Source of the DNA: a bacterium
Lineage (GTDB): Bacteria > Desulfobacterota > GWC2-55-46 > S146-80 > JALXFI01
NCBI GenBank assembly: GCA_027069035.1
Contig: JALXFI010000218.1
Span: 1-5,836 of the forward strand
Length of the DNA: 5,836 nucleotides
Direction of reading: 5' to 3'
Shown: positions 1-5,510 of the stretch, piece after piece
Layout of the letters: the number at the start of each line of letters is the position of its first letter
Numbering within the stretch: position 1 is the stretch's first letter
Notes under the pieces: model-generated
Databases searched by the model: none
What the model was told of the DNA's origin: nothing
What the model saw: the letters and a program-made list of their open reading frames with translations, nothing else
Made by a program: the position numbers and the translations under genes

Positions 1-107
1 CAATAAGGCACAGAGACTATCCCCTTGAAGGGGTTCAGTTTCATCCCGAGTCGATCCTTACGAAGGAAGGCAAGAATATTCTTAGCAATTTTTTGATGTT
101 ATACTGA
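1..107 (+). CDS. trpG: Anthranilate synthase component II (glutamine amidotransferase), 3' end only
   Basis: This is the C-terminal 34 residues of a class I glutamine amidotransferase, read from base 3 to the TGA at 105-107; the rest lies upstream of the window. The reading RHRDYPLEGVQFHPESILT is the hallmark end of TrpG/PabA. The His and Glu of HPES complete the Cys-His-Glu triad that releases ammonia from glutamine for anthranilate synthesis with TrpE. It ends NFLMLY, as family members usually do, so this looks like the natural C-terminus. PabA (aminodeoxychorismate synthase) has nearly the same tail, and some bacteria use one protein for both roles; the trp genes that follow favour TrpG. 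The TGA overlaps an ATG at 107-109 that opens a 59-codon ORF. Confidence 0.93.
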   Translation, partial: IRHRDYPLEGVQFHPESILTKEGKNILSNFLMLY

Positions 108-286
108 TGTCCAGAAATAGATTCAGGTTTTTGGGTAAATTGGCAAGACGCCTTAAATGCAAGGCCGCAGGCGATTTTTCTTTTGAAGCGTACATAACCG
201 GTACGGTGAGAAAGAAAATCACCGAGAACACAGCAGTTGAGGATGTATTGCCAATTTCAAATCACGCTATATCAGGATTTGAGTGA
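107..286 (+). CDS. Hypothetical 59-residue ORF between trpG and trpD
   Basis: I do not recognise this product. The ORF begins with an ATG that shares one base with the trpG stop (TGATG) and ends at TGA 284-286, one base before the trpD ATG, so it fills the spacer exactly. The N-terminal 20 residues are strongly basic (MSRNRFRFLGKLARRLKCK). The rest is mixed and soluble-looking, ending ISNHAISGFE, with no signal peptide or membrane segment and no tryptophan. Codon choice (AGA, ATA, GGT) resembles the neighbours. Against it, there is no Shine-Dalgarno sequence before the ATG, so translation would depend on re-initiation after trpG, and 59 open codons can occur by chance. It could equally be an untranslated spacer. 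Confidence 0.3.
   Translation: MSRNRFRFLGKLARRLKCKAAGDFSFEAYITGTVRKKITENTAVEDVLPISNHAISGFE
145..184 (+). terminator. Possible weak intrinsic terminator or attenuator between trpG and trpD
   Basis: CGCCT at 149-153 can pair with AGGCG at 169-173 across a 15-base loop. The downstream run (175-184) has nine T in ten bases. With A174 bulged, AAGA 145-148 could pair with TTTT 175-178 and lengthen the stem. A competing hairpin, GCCTT 150-154 with AAGGC 161-165, uses the same 5' arm, so the two folds exclude each other, as in attenuators. The stem is short and the loop large, so stability is doubtful. It lies inside the 107-286 ORF, so a translating ribosome would disrupt it. Confidence 0.22.
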
Positions 287-287
287 T

Positions 288-1295
288 ATGATAAAAGAAG
301 GTATCGAAAAGGCTATAGATAGAAGAGACCTCACAGAGGCGGAGATGACCGCCATTATGGATGAGATCATGAGGGGGCTTGCATCTCCGGCTCAGGTCGG
401 GTCTTTTCTTACCGCCCTGAGGATGAAGGGAGAGACTGTTGACGAGATAACCGGCGCCGCAAAGGTTATGAGAAAGAAAGTCTTGAAGGTAAAGGCTCCT
501 AAGGGTGTGGTAATCGACACATGCGGCACGGGAGGGGATGGGGCAAATACATTTAATATCTCCACTGCATCGGCATTTGTTGCCGCAGGCGCTGGACTTA
601 TAGTTGCTAAACACGGCAACAGATCCGTCTCAAGCAGATGCGGCAGCGCCGACCTGCTTATGGCGCTTGGTGTAAATATAGAGGCAGGGGTGGATATGGT
701 GGAAAGGTGTCTTAAGGAGATAGGCATAGGCTTTCTCTTTGCCCCTATGCTGCATAAGGCGATGAAACATGTTGTCGGTACGAGAAGGGAGATAGGGGTA
801 AGGACGATATTCAATATCCTCGGGCCGCTTACAAACCCGGCAGGTGCGCGCTTTCAGTTGCTTGGTGTTTATGATGAAAATCTTACCGAAACCCTTGCAG
901 GGGTGTTGAATAAGCTTGGCAGTAAACATGCCTTTGTTGTAAGGGGTGAGGACGGCCTTGATGAGATTACGCTTACCGGCAGGACAAAGATATCGGAACT
1001 TAAAGGTGGGGGGGTGGACTCATACTATATAACCCCTGAAGAAGTGGGGCTTAAAAGGTGCGCCCTCTCTGATCTTGCAGGAGGAGGGCCGGAAGAGAAC
1101 GCCTCGATAGTAAAGGATATTTTAAAAGGGAGTAAAGGGGCAAAGAGGGATATCGTGCTTTTAAATACCGCTGCTGCGCTTATGGCCGGAGGCATTGCAG
1201 ATGGTTTTCGTGAAGGAATAAATATCGCGGCGGATACCATTGACAGCGGCAGAGCGATGGATAAGCTTGGTGCCCTTATAAAGGCGACAAATTAA
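288..1295 (+). CDS. trpD: Anthranilate phosphoribosyltransferase
   Basis: This cytoplasmic enzyme joins anthranilate and PRPP to give phosphoribosylanthranilate, the second step of the tryptophan branch. The 335 residues match the usual family length. After a helical N-terminal domain come the PRPP-binding loop CGTGGDG (residues 79-85) with TFNIST, then KHGNRSVSS (108-116) with GSAD, then the anthranilate-site segment HKAMKHVVGTRREIG and FNILGPLTNPA. The Mg-binding Asp-Glu pair is in DEITLTG (D225, E226). I chose the ATG at 288 because AGGA at 274-277 lies 10 bases upstream and family members start this way. An in-frame ATG at 237 would add 17 unrelated residues inside the spacer. It contains no tryptophan. 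The stop is 11 bases before trpC. Confidence 0.97.
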   Translation: MIKEGIEKAIDRRDLTEAEMTAIMDEIMRGLASPAQVGSFLTALRMKGETVDEITGAAKVMRKKVLKVKAPKGVVIDTCGTGGDGANTFNISTASAFVAAGAGLIVAKHGNRSVSSRCGSADLLMALGVNIEAGVDMVERCLKEIGIGFLFAPMLHKAMKHVVGTRREIGVRTIFNILGPLTNPAGARFQLLGVYDENLTETLAGVLNKLGSKHAFVVRGEDGLDEITLTGRTKISELKGGGVDSYYITPEEVGLKRCALSDLAGGGPEENASIVKDILKGSKGAKRDIVLLNTAAALMAGGIADGFREGINIAADTIDSGRAMDKLGALIKATN

Positions 1296-1306
1296 ATATA
1301 AACAAC

Positions 1307-2089
1307 ATGACCTTTTTAGATAAGATTATTGAGGAAAAGAAGAAAGAGTTAAGCGTTTTTAAGGGTAAGGTTAAAGAGCTTGGTGTTGGTAAAAACATAT
1401 CGCCTGTCAGGAATTTTTTAAGTCCTTTTAAAAAAAAAGGCACATGTATTATAGCGGAGATAAAACAGGCTTCTCCATCCCGCGGCAGGATATGCGACAA
1501 CTTCAATCCCGTTGACATTGCAAGGATATATGAAGAAAACGGCGCCTGCGCACTTTCTGTCCTTACGGAAAAAAAGTTTTTTATGGGTGATCTTTCTTTT
1601 ATAGCCGATATTAAAAAAGAGACGGCGCTTCCTGTCTTGAGAAAGGATTTTATTATTGATAAAACTCAGATCAGACAATCGCGCCTTGCCGGCGCTGATG
1701 CCATACTCCTTATAGCGCGCATACTTTCAAAAGAAGAGCTTAAGGATTTTGTCTCTCTGACCTTTGAAGAGGGCATGACCCCGCTTGTCGAAGTCCATGA
1801 TGAAAGGGATATTGAAAAGGCGTTGTTCTCTAATGCCGGGCTTATCGGCATAAACAACAGGGACCTTGAAACCTTTAAAACGGATATCGGCATCTCTTTA
1901 AGGCTCAGGCAGCTTATCCCTGATGACAGGGTTGTGATAAGCGAAAGTGGCATAAGACAGAGGAGGGATATAGAAACACTTTCAGAGGCCGGTTTTAAAG
2001 GCTTTCTTATAGGTGAATCCCTTATGATGGAAGAGGGAGACGGGATAGGGAAAAAATTAAAGGGGCTTCTTGCGCTTGATACGTGTTAA
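1307..2089 (+). CDS. trpC: Indole-3-glycerol phosphate synthase
   Basis: This (beta/alpha)8-barrel enzyme converts the carboxyphenylamino-deoxyribulose phosphate made by TrpF into indole-3-glycerol phosphate. All 260 residues of a standalone enzyme are present. The catalytic set is visible: E51 and K53 in AEIKQASPSRG, K113 in LRKDFIID, E162 in PLVEVHD, N183 in GINNRDL and S214 in SESGI. FLIGESLM near the C-terminus is the phosphate-binding end. The N-terminus (MTFLDKIIEEKKKEL) fits the family helix, supporting the ATG. That start follows trpD by 11 AT-rich bases with no Shine-Dalgarno sequence, so translation probably relies on coupling to trpD. A run of nine A (1430-1438) encodes three lysines. 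The 3' end overlaps the start of trpF. It contains no tryptophan. Confidence 0.97.
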   Translation: MTFLDKIIEEKKKELSVFKGKVKELGVGKNISPVRNFLSPFKKKGTCIIAEIKQASPSRGRICDNFNPVDIARIYEENGACALSVLTEKKFFMGDLSFIADIKKETALPVLRKDFIIDKTQIRQSRLAGADAILLIARILSKEELKDFVSLTFEEGMTPLVEVHDERDIEKALFSNAGLIGINNRDLETFKTDIGISLRLRQLIPDDRVVISESGIRQRRDIETLSEAGFKGFLIGESLMMEEGDGIGKKLKGLLALDTC

Positions 2090-2708
2090 GATATGCGGGA
2101 TAACAAATTTAGAGGACGCCCTTGCTGCATGTGAGGCAGGGGCAGATGCATTAGGGTTTGTCTTTTACTCAAAGAGCCGGCGTTTTATAAGACCTGATAA
2201 GGTTTCAGAGATGATATCATTGCTTCCTCCTTTTATTACAACGGTGGGGCTTTTTGTAGATGAAGATATTGAGGTAGTTAAGGAGACCGTAGATACGACA
2301 GGCATTGATATTGTGCAGCTCCATGGAGATGAATCCCCTGAATACTGTTCTCTTATCGGAAGACGGGTTGTAAAGGCATTCAGAGTTGGCAAGGGTTCGG
2401 GCAATGGCGGTATCAACAAGAGGCTCTTGGAGTACAGTGTCTCCGCCTATTTGCTCGATGCATTTAAAAAGGGGTTTAAAGGTGGGACAGGGAGTGTGTT
2501 TGACTGGAAGATTGCCAGAAAGGCAAAGGAATGCGGCAGGGTAATACTTGCAGGAGGACTTGATCCCGGCAATGTAGGCGATGCCATAAGGGAGGCATCG
2601 CCATACGGAGTGGATGTAAGCAGCGGGGTTGAGGCGGAGCCTGGGATTAAGGACCATAAAAAATTAAGAGAATTTATTGCAAACGTAAAAGAATGTGAGG
2701 AGTTATAG
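2076..2708 (+). CDS. trpF: Phosphoribosylanthranilate isomerase
   Basis: TrpF performs the Amadori rearrangement of phosphoribosylanthranilate to the TrpC substrate. With the TTG at 2076 the protein has 210 residues and begins MIRVKICGITN, as family members normally do. The catalytic base is C7 in KICG and the general acid is D128 in LLDAF. VGLFVDE, VQLHGDES, GGTGSVFDW, LAGGLDPGN and the phosphate-binding VDVSSGVE follow in the expected order. AGGGG at 2061-2065 lies 10 bases before this TTG. A second in-frame TTG at 2070 would add two residues but sits only 4 bases from that site, so 2076 is preferred; there is no ATG option. The gene overlaps trpC by 14 bases. Its single tryptophan is in the conserved FDW. 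Confidence 0.95.
   Translation: MIRVKICGITNLEDALAACEAGADALGFVFYSKSRRFIRPDKVSEMISLLPPFITTVGLFVDEDIEVVKETVDTTGIDIVQLHGDESPEYCSLIGRRVVKAFRVGKGSGNGGINKRLLEYSVSAYLLDAFKKGFKGGTGSVFDWKIARKAKECGRVILAGGLDPGNVGDAIREASPYGVDVSSGVEAEPGIKDHKKLREFIANVKECEEL
2697..2702 (+). promoter_or_regulatory. Shine-Dalgarno site that decides the trpB start
   Basis: GAGGAG lies inside the last codons of trpF, 10 bases upstream of the TTG at 2713. It sits downstream of the alternative GTG at 2695, so it can serve only the TTG. The trpF stop falls between the site and the TTG, a layout suited to terminating ribosomes re-initiating on trpB. Confidence 0.6.
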
Positions 2709-2712
2709 AAAA

Positions 2713-3903
2713 TTGTCAGGATATCCCGATAAAAAAGGCCACTTTGGTAGCTATGGAGGCAGATATATCGCCGAAACTCTGATGCCCGCAGTGATCGAGC
2801 TTGAAAAGGCATACAAACTCTACTGCAAGGACAAGGACTTTCGGCAGGAATTTAACCACTACCTTAAAGAGTATGTCGGAAGACCCACGCCTCTCTACTA
2901 TTCAAATGCCCTTACGGAAAGGCTTGGCGGGGCAAAGATATACCTTAAGAGGGAAGATCTCTGCCATACGGGGGCGCATAAGATCAACAACACCATCGGG
3001 CAGATACTTCTTGCAAGAAGGATGGGCAAGAAGCGTATCATTGCAGAAACCGGCGCCGGTCAGCACGGTGTCGCCACCGCTACAGTTGCAGCCATGTTCG
3101 GGCTTAAATGTGAGATATATATGGGGGTCGAGGATATAGAGCGACAGGCGCCTAATGTTGTCCGTATGCGGCTTCTTGGTGCAACGGTAAATCCTGTGTC
3201 ATCAGGGAGCAGGACGCTTAAGGATGCAATGAACGAAGCCATCAGGGACTGGGTTACCAATGTTCATGATACATTCTATATAATCGGAAGCGTGGCGGGA
3301 CCGCATCCCTATCCAGTCATGGTGAGGGATTTTCAGTCTGTTATAGGCAAAGAGGTGAAAAGACAGATAAAAAAAGCGGAAGGCGGATTGCCTGACATGC
3401 TTATTGCATGTGTCGGAGGCGGTAGTAATGCAATGGGACTATTTTATTCCTTTCTTAAAGATAACGTCAGGATGGTTGGGGTAGAGGCGGCCGGGGAAGG
3501 CATTAAGACAGGCCGTCATGCGGCCTCTATAACAGGAGGCAGGGTGGGCGTCCTCCACGGAAGCAAGAGTTATCTCCTTCAAGACAGAGAGGGGCAAATC
3601 TTGCATACACACTCTGTTTCGGCAGGTCTTGACTACCCCGGTGTCGGCCCCGAACACAGTTATCTTAAAGATACGGGCAGGGTTCAATACGAGACGGTTA
3701 CGGACAAAGATGCACTTAAGGCATTTAAGACACTTTCAATGTGCGAAGGCATATTGCCTGCGCTTGAAAGCTCGCATGCGCTTGCCTATGCCATGAGGGT
3801 TGTCCCTGATATGTCCAGTGACAAGGTTGTTATTGTGAACCTTTCAGGCAGGGGGGATAAGGATGTTGACACGGTGGTTGGATTGGGGGAGACAGAGTAT
3901 TGA
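2713..3903 (+). CDS. trpB: Tryptophan synthase beta chain
   Basis: This PLP enzyme condenses indole, channelled from TrpA, with serine to make tryptophan in an alpha2-beta2 complex. From the TTG at 2713 it has 396 residues, close to the 397 of the E. coli protein. The PLP lysine is K90 in HTGAHKINN. The catalytic glutamate is E112 in AETGAGQHG. The phosphate-binding loop is GGGSN (235-239). CEGILPALESSHA and SGRGDKD (S378 near the pyridine nitrogen) close the active site. This is the TrpB1 type that pairs with TrpA, not the longer TrpB2. A GTG at 2695 would add six residues and overlap trpF, but it lacks a good ribosome site. The GAGGAG at 2697-2702 and the normal MSGYPDKKGHFG start favour 2713. 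It ends overlapping trpA. Confidence 0.96.
   Translation: MSGYPDKKGHFGSYGGRYIAETLMPAVIELEKAYKLYCKDKDFRQEFNHYLKEYVGRPTPLYYSNALTERLGGAKIYLKREDLCHTGAHKINNTIGQILLARRMGKKRIIAETGAGQHGVATATVAAMFGLKCEIYMGVEDIERQAPNVVRMRLLGATVNPVSSGSRTLKDAMNEAIRDWVTNVHDTFYIIGSVAGPHPYPVMVRDFQSVIGKEVKRQIKKAEGGLPDMLIACVGGGSNAMGLFYSFLKDNVRMVGVEAAGEGIKTGRHAASITGGRVGVLHGSKSYLLQDREGQILHTHSVSAGLDYPGVGPEHSYLKDTGRVQYETVTDKDALKAFKTLSMCEGILPALESSHALAYAMRVVPDMSSDKVVIVNLSGRGDKDVDTVVGLGETEY
3885..3891 (+). promoter_or_regulatory. Ribosome binding site for trpA inside trpB
   Basis: GGGGGAG within the last trpB codons lies 8 bases before the TTG start of trpA. It supports use of that TTG although no ATG is nearby. Confidence 0.5.
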
Positions 3904-4712
3904 ATAAAAAGAAGATTAACAGGCTTGAAGAGACATTTTCAAGGCTTAAAAAAACAAATAAAAAGGCGCTTATAACATTTATTACCGCAGGAGACCCGGA
4001 TATTGATGTCACTGGAGATATAATCCTTGTACTGGAAAGGTCCGGTGCGGATATCATTGAGCTTGGTATCCCGTTTTCAGACCCGATGGCAGATGGGCCG
4101 ACCATACAGGCCTCTTCAGAGAGGGCATTAAAGGGCGGTGTCACAATCTCCAAAATACTCTCGGTTGTGGCAGGGGTTAGAAAGCGCTCTCAGATACCTA
4201 TTATACTTTTTGGTTATTATAATCCAATATTCAGTTACGGTCTCGATAAAATAACGGAGGATGCCGCACGCGCGGGTGCGGATGGATTTCTTGTTGTTGA
4301 CCTGCCCCCGGAAGAGGCGGGAGAGTTTAAAAGATATACGGATTTAAGAGGTCTTGACCTTATATTCCTTTTGACCCCGACCAGTGATGATGATAGGATG
4401 AGGCTTGTGGCAAAAAATGCACGGGGTTTTGTCTACTATGTCTCTGTCACCGGGGTTACGGGTGTGCGCAATGCATTGCCTTTGGATATAAAGGAGCACA
4501 TCAAGACGGCAAGAAAATTTACAAATCTTCCAATAGGTGTTGGTTTTGGCATATCAACCCCTGAGCAGGCAAGGACGGTATCTGAATGTGCGGACGCCAT
4601 TGTAGTGGGCAGCGCCATAGTGAAAATCATCGCAGAAAATCATAAAAAGTCATTGATATTAAAAGGGGTGGAGAATTTTGTCAAAGGACTTAAGGAGGCT
4701 ATGGATGGATAA
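3900..4712 (+). CDS. trpA: Tryptophan synthase alpha chain
   Basis: This barrel enzyme splits indole-3-glycerol phosphate into glyceraldehyde 3-phosphate and indole, which passes through a tunnel to TrpB. The 270 residues are the normal length. The catalytic pair is E54 in IIELGIPFSDP and D65 in MADGPT. FGYYNPIFSYG, FLVVDLPPEEA, FLLTPTSDDDR, VSVTGVTGVR (flexible loop region), PIGVGFGIS and AIVVGSAIV (phosphate site) appear in order. The start is a TTG whose last two bases are the first two of the trpB TGA stop (TTGA, four-base overlap). This arrangement usually couples translation of the two subunits, which are needed in equal amounts. It contains no tryptophan. The last codons carry a strong Shine-Dalgarno sequence for something downstream. 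Confidence 0.97.
   Translation: MNKKKINRLEETFSRLKKTNKKALITFITAGDPDIDVTGDIILVLERSGADIIELGIPFSDPMADGPTIQASSERALKGGVTISKILSVVAGVRKRSQIPIILFGYYNPIFSYGLDKITEDAARAGADGFLVVDLPPEEAGEFKRYTDLRGLDLIFLLTPTSDDDRMRLVAKNARGFVYYVSVTGVTGVRNALPLDIKEHIKTARKFTNLPIGVGFGISTPEQARTVSECADAIVVGSAIVKIIAENHKKSLILKGVENFVKGLKEAMDG
4691..4698 (+). promoter_or_regulatory. Strong Shine-Dalgarno sequence at the end of trpA
   Basis: TAAGGAGG is an eight-base perfect complement to the usual 3' end of 16S rRNA and is the best such site in the window. It lies 6 bases before the ATG at 4705, which opens a 12-codon ORF, and 41 bases before the phosphodiesterase ATG. Part of it encodes Leu-Lys-Glu of TrpA, so a chance origin through AAG GAG codons is possible. 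Confidence 0.5.
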
Positions 4713-4743
4713 GCAAGTGAAGATTTGTGGGGGCTTGACATGA
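4705..4743 (+). CDS. Possible 12-residue leader-like peptide resembling the TrpF N-terminus
   Basis: The ORF reads MDKQVKICGGLT. It has an ideal ribosome site 6 bases upstream, overlaps the last codons of trpA, and ends at TGA 4741-4743, which overlaps the ATG of the phosphodiesterase gene (ATGA). This is the geometry of a translationally coupled leader. The peptide matches the TrpF start (VKICG, then LT after one extra Gly). Over the VKICG codons it differs from this window's trpF only at three synonymous third positions. It could be a relic of a second trpF copy, a small coupling ORF, or chance. Expression is not shown. Confidence 0.35.
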   Translation: MDKQVKICGGLT

Positions 4744-5504
4744 AGATAAAGGTTCTTGGTTGTTCGGGCGCAGTGCTCCCTGGACACAATGCCACATCAT
4801 TCCTGATAAATGATGATACACTTCTTGATGCCGGCACGGTCACCTCTGTTCTTGATATAGAAGAACAGGCAAAGATAAAGAATATCCTTATAACCCACCT
4901 TCATCTTGACCATGTCAAAGACCTCTTCTTTCTTGCCGACAACCTGATCGGGAGGGTAAATGAGCCTATAAGCGTATTGAGTGTTAAAAAGGTGCTTGAC
5001 GGCTTGAGGGAACATTTTTTCAATAAGACTATATGGCCTGATTTTGCGGCGTTGCCCAACTATGATAGTCCGCTTTTAAAATTTGTCCCTATTAGTGAAA
5101 ATGAACCGTTTCCCATAGGTGGGCTAAAAGCAACACCGGTTAAGGTAAATCACAGTGTGGAGGCGGTCGGCTATATCGTTGAGGATGGAGATGTAGGAAT
5201 AGTTTATACAGGCGACACTGGACATACGGATGATATATGGAGATTGTCAAATAAGATCGATAGATTGAAGGGTGTATTTATAGAGACTTCGTTTCCATCC
5301 GGCATGGAGAATCTTACAAGTATTACAGGGCACCTTACCCCCAAAGGGCTTGCTTTAGAACTTAAAAAACTCGATAGAAAAGATATTCCTGTCTACATAT
5401 CCCACATTAAACCTCAATATCTTGACGAGATCGTTTCAGAGGTCAAAGCGCTTAACAATCCCATGATACATATACTCAGCGATGGAGAGGAATTAATATT
5501 TTAG
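4740..5504 (+). CDS. Metallo-beta-lactamase-fold phosphodiesterase, probable 3',5'-cyclic-nucleotide phosphodiesterase
   Basis: This is a complete 254-residue MBL-fold hydrolase with no signal peptide, so probably cytoplasmic. The di-metal ligands are visible: H53, H55, D57 and H58 in THLHLDHV, H138 in VNHS, D159 in YTGDTG and H222 in SHIKP. The start MKIKVLGCSGAVLPG, the LLDAGTVTSVL segment and GHLTP (197-201) resemble short bacterial proteins annotated as class II cyclic-nucleotide phosphodiesterases. The motif HLHLDHVKD is looser than the classical PDE1/CpdP signature, so the substrate is uncertain; another phosphodiester or RNA-related substrate is possible. The ATG at 4740 has GGGGG at 4729-4733; an in-frame TTG at 4725 is less likely. 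The gene sits between trpA and accD and is presumably cotranscribed with them. It contains two tryptophans. Confidence 0.85.
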   Translation: MKIKVLGCSGAVLPGHNATSFLINDDTLLDAGTVTSVLDIEEQAKIKNILITHLHLDHVKDLFFLADNLIGRVNEPISVLSVKKVLDGLREHFFNKTIWPDFAALPNYDSPLLKFVPISENEPFPIGGLKATPVKVNHSVEAVGYIVEDGDVGIVYTGDTGHTDDIWRLSNKIDRLKGVFIETSFPSGMENLTSITGHLTPKGLALELKKLDRKDIPVYISHIKPQYLDEIVSEVKALNNPMIHILSDGEELIF

Positions 5505-5510
5505 TTTATT

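Noticed and set aside
21..33. CCCCTTGAAGGGG hairpin
   Set aside because: It encodes Pro-Leu-Glu-Gly of TrpG, has only a five-pair stem, and is not followed by a T run.
189..205. CGTAC/GTACG hairpin with a seven-base loop in the trpG-trpD spacer
   Set aside because: It is a five-pair stem with no T run and no link to a known motif; it is too weak to annotate.
137..257. Ten-base perfect inverted repeat AAATTGGCAA (137-146) and TTGCCAATTT (248-257)
   Set aside because: It is the kind of match expected by chance in a window this size. There is no target duplication or transposon-like interior, and the arms do not extend further.
1..258. Minus-strand open readings that look protein-like, for example FLRKDRLGMKLNPF
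   Set aside because: They lie opposite trpG and the 107-286 ORF. The part over 1-107 is the antisense shadow of the clear TrpG C-terminus, and a stop splits the region into frame-shifted pieces.
237..287. Longer trpD starting at ATG 237
   Set aside because: The extra 17 residues match nothing in the family. The ATG at 288 has a ribosome site and gives the usual length and N-terminus.
630..929. Minus-strand ORF opposite trpD, and similar long antisense ORFs opposite trpC, trpF, trpB and trpA
   Set aside because: All overlap well-supported enzyme genes, show no domain features and have no ribosome site; they are frame shadows.
4725..4739. Phosphodiesterase start at TTG 4725
   Set aside because: It would add MWGLD before the family-typical MKIKVLG start. 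The ATG at 4740 has its own G-rich site at suitable spacing.
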